Source: Alteromonas genovensis
Lineage (GTDB): Bacteria; Pseudomonadota; Gammaproteobacteria; Enterobacterales; Alteromonadaceae
NCBI RefSeq assembly: GCF_010500895.1
Contig: NZ_JAAAWO010000004.1
Span: 62,001 to 126,000 of the forward strand
Length of the DNA stretch: 64,000 nt
Direction of reading: 5' to 3'
The notes under the pieces were generated by a model. The model did no database searches, had not been told where the DNA came from, and saw nothing but the letters and a program-made list of their open reading frames with translations. Shown here piece after piece: positions 33,813 through 42,414 of this stretch; position 1 is the first letter of the stretch, and each line of letters begins with the position of its first letter. The translations under genes and the position numbers were made by a program.

Positions 33813-35248
33813 CCACAATCGCGATAGAAAGTTTAAAGCGCCGCAAGAACACTGCACTTCTTACGCTAGTGAGCATTGTGATTAGTGTGAGTTTACTGCT
33901 TAGTGTTGATATTATTCGTTCCCAGGTGAAAGGCAGTTTCACGCGCACGGTGTCGGGCGTTGATGTGATTGTAGGAGCGCCAAGCGGCCAGCTTAATTTA
34001 TTGCTGTCGTCTGTCTTTAACTTAACCACACCGTCGAAAGGGATTAGTTGGGACCGCGTAAGTTCGCTTAACAGCGACCCCCGTGTATCTTGGCTTATTC
34101 CCTTATCGCTTGGCGATACGCACAGTGGGAATCGCGTCGTCGGTACCACTAACGCTTACTTTGAGCATTTCAAATATGGCGATAAACAACCTTTGGTGTT
34201 TGCTGAAGGGGGCCCATTTGCCCACGTGGGCTCAGCTGTTATTGGCGCTGACGTTGCAGAGTCTTTAGGTTACCGCGTTGACGATAGTATTGTTATATCT
34301 CATGGATTAGGAAATGTGTCCTTTCGTCAGCACGACGGCTTTCCTTTTTCAGTGACCGGCGTGTTAGAGAAAACAGGTACACCTGTTGATAAAGCGGTGT
34401 ATGTCACGCTTATTGGCCTTGAAAAAGCCCATGAGCATGCTGGCCCGTCTGGCATAGTGAAGCCATCCCAATCCATCCAGCGCCCGTCAAACTTACACGC
34501 TCAGGCACACGCACATACTGACGGTGAAACTGCTGTTCACGATAAAGATGACCATGACAAAATTAGCCATGAAAAAGCTGAGCCTGAAGAAGCTGGTCAC
34601 AAAGAAAAGAGGTACGAGGGTGATAATAGCCCTCATGCACACGAGGAGGACACTGAGCGCCAACGCATGGGTGAGATGGACGTTGAAAACAATACTGTTT
34701 CATCAGTGTCTGCGGTGATGTTGGGGCTAAAAAATCGTGTAACCGCTCTGCAATTGCAATATCAACTCAATCAGCGAAACAATGAACCCGTGCTCGCCAT
34801 ATTGCCGGGCATGGCACTCGCTGAGCTATGGCAAATTATGGGAAATGTGGAGGCCCTGCTTTTGCTGTTGTCTTCACTTATCGTGATGTCAGCCCTTATT
34901 GGCCTGGCCACCATGCTATTGGCTACCATGCGAGAGCGTTATCAAGAAATTGCGGTACTACGCACTATTGGCGCAAGTCCAGCCGCTCTTCTTATATTGG
35001 TACAGCTAGAGGCGTTGCTTATCGCGTTAGCTGGGTGCGGTGTCAGTCTGCTAGTGGTAACAGGCTTGCTCACTGCACTCAAGCCATGGTTAAGCGCCGA
35101 GTTTGGCTTATTTTTAAGTGATACTCTTCTGTCTTCAAACAGCCTAGCAATAGTCATACTTGTATTAGCAAGTACTTACATTGTGTCATTTTTTCCAGCC
35201 TATGCCGCGTATAAACGCGGCTTACACGCTGAATTAAACAGTCAATAA
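33806..35248 (+). CDS. FtsX-like ABC permease with a histidine-rich insert
   Basis: A 480-residue permease of the MacB/FtsX superfamily. The N-terminal transmembrane helix lies at residues 18-36 (LLTLVSIVISVSLLLSVDI). A periplasmic core follows (VSGVDVIVGAPSGQLNLLLSSVF onward, to about 205). Three more helices in the FtsX domain cover about 346-375, 396-422 and 447-466, with the coupling segment MRERYQEIAVLRTIGAS. Between core and FtsX domain, residues 209-281 form a low-complexity insert with eleven histidines plus many D and E (HAQAHAHTDG, HDKDDHDKISHEK, HAHEED), typical of metal-binding loops. Similar ATPase-permease pairs occur in zinc-regulated zrg-type systems, but a DUF2796 partner is missing here. 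Confidence 0.85.
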   Translation: MLTTIAIESLKRRKNTALLTLVSIVISVSLLLSVDIIRSQVKGSFTRTVSGVDVIVGAPSGQLNLLLSSVFNLTTPSKGISWDRVSSLNSDPRVSWLIPLSLGDTHSGNRVVGTTNAYFEHFKYGDKQPLVFAEGGPFAHVGSAVIGADVAESLGYRVDDSIVISHGLGNVSFRQHDGFPFSVTGVLEKTGTPVDKAVYVTLIGLEKAHEHAGPSGIVKPSQSIQRPSNLHAQAHAHTDGETAVHDKDDHDKISHEKAEPEEAGHKEKRYEGDNSPHAHEEDTERQRMGEMDVENNTVSSVSAVMLGLKNRVTALQLQYQLNQRNNEPVLAILPGMALAELWQIMGNVEALLLLLSSLIVMSALIGLATMLLATMRERYQEIAVLRTIGASPAALLILVQLEALLIALAGCGVSLLVVTGLLTALKPWLSAEFGLFLSDTLLSSNSLAIVILVLASTYIVSFFPAYAAYKRGLHAELNSQ

Positions 35249-35262
35249 CATGCGAGTTATTG

Positions 35263-36846
35263 TTACTCTCCCACACGCTTGCCGGTGCTAAAGCGCAAAA
35301 TAAGTTCGTGAACGCGATTAACCGTTTCACGTAAGTCATCGCTTGCGGCCAGTGAAGCCTCTGAAGAACGCTGGGTTTCCTCAGCACCGTCTGCAACATC
35401 GACAAGCTGTTGATTAATGTGCTCAGCAACCGTACTTTGCTCTTCAACTGCTGATGACATCTCCACCGTGGCGTCTGCAATACCGCTTACCGCGTTATTA
35501 ATTTCAAACAAGGCTCCGCGGGTTTCTTCTACTATCAAACTGCCTCTCTCTGCCGACGCTAAACCATCGGTAGATACCCGTACCGCACGGTCTGAACGCT
35601 CAGCCAATTCAGTGATAATATTGTGAATTCTATCGGTAGAATCTCGAGTACGTGAGGCAAGCGTTCTTACCTCATCGGCTACCACGGCGAAGCCTCTACC
35701 TTGCTCACCCGCTCTCGCTGCTTCTATTGCCGCGTTAAGCGCTAGTAGGTTTGTTTGTTCTGCGATGGCGGAAATAATATTGGCGGCCTCGCCAATATCG
35801 CTCGTTGACTGCGCTAGCTCAGTCACGGTTTCTGAGATTGATTCAACCGCTCCTCGCAATGACACAATAGCCTGCATAGCCTCTTCGGCTTTTTTGTTGC
35901 CCGTGTCCACGTTCATGGCCGCGGTTCTAGCGCTCTTCGCATTGCTTTCTACGCGCTCTGCAACTTCCTGAATAGCCTGACTCATTTGCGTTACCGCAGA
36001 TGCTATTTGCTGAGTAGCCTGATTCTGCTGTACCACAGCTGCACTGGTGTTTTCAGCCTGTGTGTGAGTGGTTCGCGACACAGTTTCAAGCCCAGCGGAT
36101 GCATCTTTTATGCGAGTAAGTGCAGTACGTGTTCTTGCAAGTTCACAGCCAAGAACCAGCTTTGCTTGTGCAATATGAGGGGGATCTTCAAAATACGTCT
36201 GAGCCACAATATCATTACTATAACTTTCAGGGCTTAACGTAAGAAACTCTGTCCACTCACTTCGCGTTTTCGCGGCCTGTGCACTGATAAGCACTAACAA
36301 CGCAATAAGTGAAATAGCTGCTGCTATTGTATTAGATGTAAACCACACCGCTGCGACCCCAACAAGGCCAATCAGTAGAGAGGGCCAAACATGACCAAGG
36401 CGATGGGCTATTTGATGAGACACTGAAGTGGCAGATTTGCCCCCACGAATTCGCTCATACATGTCAGTAGCACGCTGCACTTCCTCTGCAAGTGCAGGCA
36501 CTCTCACTGACTCGTAGCCCACAATAGTCGATTTATCATAAACTGGAGTGACAAATGCCGACACCCAATAGTGATCACCATCTTTGCGTCTATTTTTGAC
36601 TAATCCTAGCCAGCATTGACCAGACTCAAGGGTTGCCCACATTTCTTTGAACACAGAGGGTGGCATATCCGGGTGGCGAATTAAGTTGTGGTTTTTACCA
36701 ATTAACTCATCTCGCTCAAATCCACTAGCTTCAACAAATTCATCATTACAATGCTGAATAACACCTCGTCTGTCGGTTGACGAAATTAGTCTGAAGTGAG
36801 GAGGAAACTTATACTCTTTTTGAGTAACTGGCTGATTATTTCTCAT
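35263..36846 (-). CDS. PAS-domain methyl-accepting chemotaxis protein (Aer-like)
   Basis: A 527-residue chemoreceptor of the aerotaxis type. The N-terminal PAS domain (about residues 15-115) includes [53 protein letters not shown] and [22 protein letters not shown], close to Aer, so FAD may be bound. Two adjacent membrane helices at about 155-195 anchor it without a periplasmic domain. A HAMP-like region and the signalling domain follow, with the hairpin tip [39 protein letters not shown]. There is no C-terminal CheR-tethering pentapeptide. It converges with the ABC transporter operon. Confidence 0.92.
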   Translation of the reverse strand: MRNNQPVTQKEYKFPPHFRLISSTDRRGVIQHCNDEFVEASGFERDELIGKNHNLIRHPDMPPSVFKEMWATLESGQCWLGLVKNRRKDGDHYWVSAFVTPVYDKSTIVGYESVRVPALAEEVQRATDMYERIRGGKSATSVSHQIAHRLGHVWPSLLIGLVGVAAVWFTSNTIAAAISLIALLVLISAQAAKTRSEWTEFLTLSPESYSNDIVAQTYFEDPPHIAQAKLVLGCELARTRTALTRIKDASAGLETVSRTTHTQAENTSAAVVQQNQATQQIASAVTQMSQAIQEVAERVESNAKSARTAAMNVDTGNKKAEEAMQAIVSLRGAVESISETVTELAQSTSDIGEAANIISAIAEQTNLLALNAAIEAARAGEQGRGFAVVADEVRTLASRTRDSTDRIHNIITELAERSDRAVRVSTDGLASAERGSLIVEETRGALFEINNAVSGIADATVEMSSAVEEQSTVAEHINQQLVDVADGAEETQRSSEASLAASDDLRETVNRVHELILRFSTGKRVGE

Positions 36847-37015
36847 TAAACAAGGGCTCCATTAGAACTCATCAGTGATGCTGGTGCGACACTGCTTCCT
36901 AATACTTAAGACTAGAACAATATTAGTTAACGTCTAGTTTTAATGAAACTTTAGTATAGCGTTATGTGTTTAAGTAGGAGTTCGGTACAGGTTTGAAGGG
37001 AATTCGGTGAAAAAA

Positions 37016-38530
37016 CTAGCTGGCGTCAGAAAGAGGAATAGAGACTACAACGCGGGTACCCACACCCTCAGTACTGTAAATATCTACCGTTCCGTCGTGC
37101 TCTTCTACAATCGTGAGTGAAATTGACATACCAAGCCCGGTTCCATCTCCAGGCGGCTTTGTGGTGTAGAAAGGTGTAAAGACTTTATTGAGCACTTCGG
37201 GGGGCATTCCCTCACCCTCATCTTCTACAATGAGGCGCACTATAGGTTCGTCCACCTCAATACTCAGCGTAATACTCTTACCTTCTGCGGTGGCGTAAAT
37301 GGCATTCGTTAGAAAGTTGACCAACACCTGCTGAATTTGCCCGGCATTACCTTTGAAGGTTGCATCGTGTTCAGGCGCTTTAAAATGCACTGTATTTTTA
37401 TATCGATGCAGATTATTCGTCAGCTTAATTGCGGTTTGCATCGCTTCTGTAGCGCTGATATCCGCCGGCTTTCCAGAACTGGGATATGAGAAGCTTCGCA
37501 ACGCTTTAACTATATCGATGATTCGCTCAATGCCTTCAGAAGACTCCTCAAACATTTCGGCAATGTCTTTTGCGCTATCTTCAAGAGAAAAGTCTTTTTC
37601 TAATTTTTGGAAGGTTTCCGCTATGTGACCACCCGCATCTCGACATAAATCACCTATTTGATCTAGTGCGCTTTGGTAATCACTGAATATCTCTTTCGCT
37701 ACCGCCGTATTACTTCTTACATAACCTATAGGATTATTTATTTCGTGAGCAATACCTGCGGCAAGTTGGCCTAACATGGCCATTTTATCAGCGCTAACCA
37801 ACCGCTCCTCTAAATGTTTTCTATCTTGTTCCATAGAGGAGATGGCCGCTTCTTGATGACTCAACTTGTGAGATTTGTCTTTATCGCGAAGACCAAAGTT
37901 TAAGTAATGTTTGGTGGTGTCGAGGATATAGAGCGTTTCTTCCTCTAGGGTATCATCGGCAGTGAGAAGGGCTAACCACGCGTATTCGTTATCTGAAAGT
38001 TGGTGCATAAGATGGATAACACGGGCCTCACGCCCTACATCTTGGCGCTCCACCGCGTTAACGCACCAATGTGAGTAACTTTCTGTGAGCGTTAACGGTA
38101 ATTCATCCACAATAAGAGTAGAGAGCTGTGGTGCTTCTACCCAGCCATTATCTGAAGTTAGCACTTTGTCATCATCACCCACGACCATGTTGCCGTTTTT
38201 AATGATAATTGCTTTACCACAGCTTGCCTGACAAAACTCCACGGCAGACTCTAATGCAGAAAAAATAAAAGAAGCCACGGTGCTGTTAGCGCCAAGTTGA
38301 GAGGCCGAGCGACTTAAATAAAGTAACTCTCGCTCTCTTTGTTTGGAGGCCTGAAGGGATTTTCTGAGGGCTTGATTGGCTAAGTAAGCATCTTGAGAGT
38401 AGGTTTCCAAAAATGCTTCAGCACTTTGCCGCGCTAGCTTTTGGCGTTTGAGCTGCCGCTCCAATGAGTTAACACGTGCTTCAAGCTCGCTTATCTTTTG
38501 ACTTGCAATGCTCTCTCTCTCATCACTCAC
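37016..38530 (-). CDS. Cytoplasmic sensor histidine kinase, orphan
   Basis: A 504-residue kinase without membrane spans. It begins with a coiled coil of about 50 residues (SQKISELEARVNSLERQLKRQKLARQSAEAFLE). A domain of about 130 residues that I do not recognise follows; it could be a degenerate GAF domain, and contains FCQASCGKAIIIKNGNM. After a second coiled coil comes HisKA with AMLGQLAAGIAHEINNPIGYVRSN and an HATPase with NFLTNAIYAT, DEGEGMPPEV and GDGTGLGMSISLTIVEEHDG. The HEINNPIGYV phosphorylation motif is of the kind found in redox- and chemosensory-linked kinases. It lies between two chemoreceptor genes, but no response regulator is present. Confidence 0.88.
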   Translation of the reverse strand: MSDERESIASQKISELEARVNSLERQLKRQKLARQSAEAFLETYSQDAYLANQALRKSLQASKQRERELLYLSRSASQLGANSTVASFIFSALESAVEFCQASCGKAIIIKNGNMVVGDDDKVLTSDNGWVEAPQLSTLIVDELPLTLTESYSHWCVNAVERQDVGREARVIHLMHQLSDNEYAWLALLTADDTLEEETLYILDTTKHYLNFGLRDKDKSHKLSHQEAAISSMEQDRKHLEERLVSADKMAMLGQLAAGIAHEINNPIGYVRSNTAVAKEIFSDYQSALDQIGDLCRDAGGHIAETFQKLEKDFSLEDSAKDIAEMFEESSEGIERIIDIVKALRSFSYPSSGKPADISATEAMQTAIKLTNNLHRYKNTVHFKAPEHDATFKGNAGQIQQVLVNFLTNAIYATAEGKSITLSIEVDEPIVRLIVEDEGEGMPPEVLNKVFTPFYTTKPPGDGTGLGMSISLTIVEEHDGTVDIYSTEGVGTRVVVSIPLSDAS

Positions 38531-38594
38531 GGTCAGCTACCTTAAAATCTAAATGGGTGGCTTCTCGTGCTCACCCACATAGTCATTCTTACCG

Positions 38595-39680
38595 CTAATA
38601 ACCGGCTAGCGTGTCGAGAAGTTGCATGACTCGCCCACTTGCTTGCTCCATTTCCATAAGCTTAGCATCAGATTTAGTGTGATCACCCGCCAATTTTGCT
38701 TCTATCGCTGCTTTACCACTTTGGTGAACGGCTGCATGGGGAGTGTCGAGCTCTCTAAACGCTGCGGTCTTGCCTATGTTGCTGCTAGCACTTTCTCTGT
38801 ACCACTGACCAAGACGGCAGCTTGAATGATCTGACAATTGTGCAACGGATTTGTCGCTGTAACCACACAGCACAGCATAAACATCTGCTTTCCAAACCAC
38901 ATGATCTAGCTTTACGGTTTGAATAAACGTACTAAAAGAACCTTTGGTAATTGTCGACTTCATGCTGGTACAGTGAGCCACCATACCCTCGTAGCTGCCA
39001 TTGAGTTCATTAATGCCAGCTTCTAAGTTTTCATTATTACCGCGCAACTCGTTAACGCCAGATACCGCTTTTGCGGTGCTTTGAATAATACCATTAACCA
39101 ATTCAGATACTTCGGTAGCCGACTTATTCGTTTCAGTGGCAAGGGCTCTTACTTCATCAGCAACAACACTAAATCCTCTACCGGCATCGCCCGCTCGCGC
39201 TGCTTCAATAGCGGCGTTAAGAGCAAGTAAGTTCGTTTGATCTGAAATACTGGTGATAGTAGTAACAAATTTATTAATATTGTCAGCGGTAGTAGAAAGC
39301 CCAGAGATACGCTCACTCATACTGCCCATCTGCACATTCAAGCCACTCATATCATTGACGATATTGCTTAGCGTCGATGCTGAGTGTGTAAATAGGCTAT
39401 CAATGTCTGCAATAGACTGATTTTCTGAATCAATATTGTGAAACGCAGCAAGCACTGATTCTCGAATGCCATCAATTTGCTGAAGCGCATCGATAATGCA
39501 TTTAAGCAAAACAGAATCATTCATTTGTGCAGAGGCTGCATGTAAATGTTCAACTTCGTTTGCCAGCGACGTATTTTCAGCTTCTAATACTGCGACTCTA
39601 TCTAGGGTTTCTTGCAGACGCGTTTCTAGTTGCTTAGCCAACGCCTCTTTCTCATCATACTTACCGCGTGAAACAAACAT
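38595..39680 (-). CDS. Soluble chemoreceptor with zinc-binding CZB domain
   Basis: A 361-residue cytoplasmic methyl-accepting protein. An N-terminal coiled coil ([35 protein letters not shown]) leads into a short signalling domain with [41 protein letters not shown]. The C-terminal CZB domain (about 245-360) shows the zinc ligands in [15 protein letters not shown], the SCRLGQWY cysteine motif, and [17 protein letters not shown] domains sense zinc and, through the cysteine, hypochlorite. No transmembrane segment is present. It lies upstream of the orphan kinase on the same strand, 64 bases apart. Confidence 0.92.
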   Translation of the reverse strand: MFVSRGKYDEKEALAKQLETRLQETLDRVAVLEAENTSLANEVEHLHAASAQMNDSVLLKCIIDALQQIDGIRESVLAAFHNIDSENQSIADIDSLFTHSASTLSNIVNDMSGLNVQMGSMSERISGLSTTADNINKFVTTITSISDQTNLLALNAAIEAARAGDAGRGFSVVADEVRALATETNKSATEVSELVNGIIQSTAKAVSGVNELRGNNENLEAGINELNGSYEGMVAHCTSMKSTITKGSFSTFIQTVKLDHVVWKADVYAVLCGYSDKSVAQLSDHSSCRLGQWYRESASSNIGKTAAFRELDTPHAAVHQSGKAAIEAKLAGDHTKSDAKLMEMEQASGRVMQLLDTLAGY

Positions 39681-39978
39681 ATGTTTTTCCGAAAATTATT
39701 GTTATTCGTTTTATTCAGAGTAACAGAAAATACGTAGATGTGACTATTAATCTGAAGTCGAATACGAGTGTAAAACCGTGCTTAAAATTATCGACCGTTT
39801 TACCTACCCCTTTAATAAAATTTGCGTTGGCGTAGCGTTTTACGGCCAATGGTATACATAAACTTATAAGTGACACCTTTCGTTTACAGAAACGCGTTAC
39901 AATTAGTGTTAGGGCTAACGCCAATATCAGCGCCTTTGTCTTTGCATCCTCAACTACATTTACTGGTGAACCTTTCGC

Positions 39979-40731
39979 ATGGTTATTGAGACACTTCTTT
40001 TAACGTTTGCGCTTCTTGGCGTAGCCACATTGTTGCAAACCCTAAGTGGTTTTGGCTTTGGTTTAATTGTTGTCTCAAGCTTCACCCTGCTGGAAATTAT
40101 GCCGCTAACTGCGACAACGTTTTTAGTGAGCTTTTTGAGTTTATTTAATTCTGTTAGCTTGGTCTTTAAAAACACTCATCATGTGAACAAACGCGCCTTC
40201 AACATCTTGCTTGTCACTGCAATTCCATTTATGGCTGCGGGATACATTTTGCTGGAGTACCTCTCTCAGTCGATGTCCCACTGGCTCAATATCATGTTAG
40301 GGAGTGTGATTTTACTGTGTTGTGGGCTGCTCGTTATTAAACGCAGCGCTGTAGAGCGCTCTGAACCCTCAATAGGTTTTGGTGTTGCGGGGGCAATGAG
40401 CGGTCTACTAGGTGGGCTTTTTTCTACGTTTGGCCCCCCCGTGGTATTTCAATGCTACAGACAGCAATGGTCAATTACTGAGATACGCATTACCTTGCTC
40501 GCTTTTTTCTGCTTAACGTCGCTGATGCGCTTAATTGTGGTGCCCTTTGGTACGCTGCCCTCTTACGACATTGTCCTTTCAACTCTTTTTGCCATTCCCA
40601 TCGTTTTACTCTTTACCCGTATTGGCCGTTTGCTGGCAGCAAAAGTCTCTGCAACATATATAAAGTCACTGGCCTTACTTATGCTCATGTTCAGCGGCAG
40701 CTTGCTTATCATTCAAAATATTACGCTGTAA
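39979..40731 (+). CDS. TauE/SafE-family membrane transporter (first copy)
   Basis: A 250-residue polytopic inner-membrane protein of the TauE/SafE (DUF81) family, whose members export sulphite, sulphoacetate or similar small anions. About eight hydrophobic segments are visible. The family half-repeats are LLQTLSGFGFGLIVVSSFTLLEIMPLTATTFLVSFLSLFNS near the start and AGAMSGLLGGLFSTFGPPVVFQCYRQ in the middle. The phenylalanine- and glycine-rich GFGFG motif is typical. No sulphur metabolism gene is adjacent, so the substrate is unknown. The 298 bases upstream hold its promoter and that of the divergent chemoreceptor; I see nothing else in them. Confidence 0.85.
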   Translation: MVIETLLLTFALLGVATLLQTLSGFGFGLIVVSSFTLLEIMPLTATTFLVSFLSLFNSVSLVFKNTHHVNKRAFNILLVTAIPFMAAGYILLEYLSQSMSHWLNIMLGSVILLCCGLLVIKRSAVERSEPSIGFGVAGAMSGLLGGLFSTFGPPVVFQCYRQQWSITEIRITLLAFFCLTSLMRLIVVPFGTLPSYDIVLSTLFAIPIVLLFTRIGRLLAAKVSATYIKSLALLMLMFSGSLLIIQNITL

Positions 40732-40763
40732 AACGATATTCGTTTTTCTAATCGATGTAGCCA

Positions 40764-41756
40764 TTAATTCTCAATTTCCACATGAGCATTATCATGAGAA
40801 TGCCTGTGGAGGTGGTCTTTCTCATCTCGGCATGGTTCACCAGGCAATTCAAACTCTATGGTGGTGTGGGCTAAATGAAAGGGCTCCAGACTTTTTGCCA
40901 CTTCATATTTCAACTTGAGTAGTGTCTGCGTATCAACGCTACATTCAATCACCAAATGTGCGGTTAATACATGCTGTTCGCCATCAAGAGACCAAAAGTG
41001 CAGATGGTGAATTTCTTCAACATGAGAAATCGCTAACAGCGTGTTACGAATTTCTAAACGACTTTCATAATCGGGCACACCCTGTAAGAACAGCTTCATT
41101 GTTTTTATGACATATCGGACAACGTTGATGGAGATAAACAGAGTGAAAACAATTGAGAGGATAGGATCTAGAATGGGCCAATGCACAAACTGCAGTAGAA
41201 TAGCCACAAAAAGCACCGCCACCCAACCCAGAACGTCTTCAATCAAATGCCAGTTGAGCACTTTTTCGTTCATGGAGTGGCCGCCACTGAGTTTGTAGGC
41301 GGCGAACCCATTTACTGCAATGCCCAATATTGCCAATGCTATCATGCCCTCAGTGACAGGCATTTCAGGTTCGAATAACCGGGGAATTGCTTCAAACAGT
41401 ATCCATACAGAACCGACGATTAAAATTAGTCCATTGATCATAGCCCCCAGCAGACTCAGCCTTTTGAATCCGTAGGAATACTTTTCAGTGGCGGCTTTAT
41501 GACCTAATTTGCTTAAGTACCATGCTAGCCCAATAGATAAAGAATCACCTAGATCGTGCACAGCGTCAGCCATTATTGCGACACTGTTTGTTAGCCACCC
41601 TCCTATAAACTCTATTATAGTAAAGATGAAATTTAGCCAAAATGCCCACCCAATCCGTTGGCTATCTTCGTTTGCATGGTCCTTGTGGGAATGGTCTTTA
41701 TGCAAATGGTCTGAGTGAGAATGTCCATGATGATGGTGCATAGTGAAATTTTCCAT
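40764..41756 (-). CDS. Cation diffusion facilitator metal exporter (ZitB/CzcD-like)
   Basis: A 330-residue CDF-family antiporter that exports Zn2+ and related divalent metals from the cytoplasm. The N-terminus is very histidine-rich (HHHHGHSHSDHLHKDHSHKDH), and another histidine patch lies at the C-terminus (HLHRHSHDNAH). Six transmembrane helices follow the pattern, with metal-site residues in SVAIMADAVHDLGDSLSIGLAW (HxxxD) and LNWHLIEDVLGWVAV. The cytoplasmic C-terminal domain includes LEIRNTLLAISHVEEIHHLHFWSLDGEQHVLTAHLVIE. The start may also be the ATG six codons later (MHHHHGHSHSD). Confidence 0.92.
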   Translation of the reverse strand: MENFTMHHHHGHSHSDHLHKDHSHKDHANEDSQRIGWAFWLNFIFTIIEFIGGWLTNSVAIMADAVHDLGDSLSIGLAWYLSKLGHKAATEKYSYGFKRLSLLGAMINGLILIVGSVWILFEAIPRLFEPEMPVTEGMIALAILGIAVNGFAAYKLSGGHSMNEKVLNWHLIEDVLGWVAVLFVAILLQFVHWPILDPILSIVFTLFISINVVRYVIKTMKLFLQGVPDYESRLEIRNTLLAISHVEEIHHLHFWSLDGEQHVLTAHLVIECSVDTQTLLKLKYEVAKSLEPFHLAHTTIEFELPGEPCRDEKDHLHRHSHDNAHVEIEN

Positions 41757-42285
41757 TTACAGTTAGGCTAATAAAGGTGTTTTCACAGCGGGGTTATAAA
41801 GTAAAACATAGCTTAAACATCAACTAGCTGTTTTAACTATAGGCTCTGCTTACGCCTTATATAACACACCATTGTCGATTAATTTCATGAACCAATGTCG
41901 CAAAGACACATTTTCACGACCCATCTTTGACAAAGACGGCAATTTAACCCACTCAAAAACGTGTTGTTAACACTTTAGTCTATTCGTGATGGTGACAATA
42001 AACATAATTTTCACAAAACTGGGATAACACAATCACTTAACCTGCGCTCTTCACTCGTTTTCAGTCTATGTACTTTTTCACGGAATTGTTTAAAACCCAC
42101 TTTTAATGTTTAAATTCATACGCATAGAGTAAAAAACATTTAACACTTACCGTTAAAGGCTCTATCCAAACAGCGATGGCATTTACAATAAATGTTATCG
42201 ATATGGTAATTCGTAAACGGATTTAATGTTAAAAAGTTGAAAAGATGATTGATCTTTTCGTTGCGCTCCCTTAATGTTAGCAAAA
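41757..42285. other. Gene-free region upstream of the laminarin locus
   Basis: About 530 A/T-rich bases between the CDF gene and the first LacI-type operator. Short reading frames exist on the minus strand (for example 42140-42370) but have no ribosome site or recognisable composition. I see only ordinary promoter-like sequence. Confidence 0.5.
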
Positions 42286-42299
42286 TGTAAGCGCTTCCA
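42286..42299. promoter_or_regulatory. LacI-family operator 1 upstream of the GH16 gene
   Basis: TGTAAGCGCTTCCA matches the palindrome TGTAAGCGCTTACA found intact at 54628, with one altered position. It lies 33 bases, about three helical turns, from operator 2. Confidence 0.8.
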
Positions 42300-42318
42300 A
42301 AAACGGCTCGATTAATTT

Positions 42319-42332
42319 TGTAAGCGCTTTCA
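42319..42332. promoter_or_regulatory. LacI-family operator 2 upstream of the GH16 gene
   Basis: TGTAAGCGCTTTCA is a near-perfect copy of the same palindrome, 82 bases before the GH16 start codon. The core AAGCGCTT is typical of LacI/GalR-family sites. Confidence 0.8.
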
Positions 42333-42414
42333 AAAATACAAAAGCCATCGCGGCTGTCGTTTTTACACACTCAACGACACACTTAACAACACATTTATAG
42401 CAAGGCTGAAAGCA

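Noticed and set aside
42140-42370. Minus-strand reading frame upstream of the GH16 gene
   Set aside because: It has no ribosome site or familiar sequence and contains the two LacI-type operators of the GH16 promoter.
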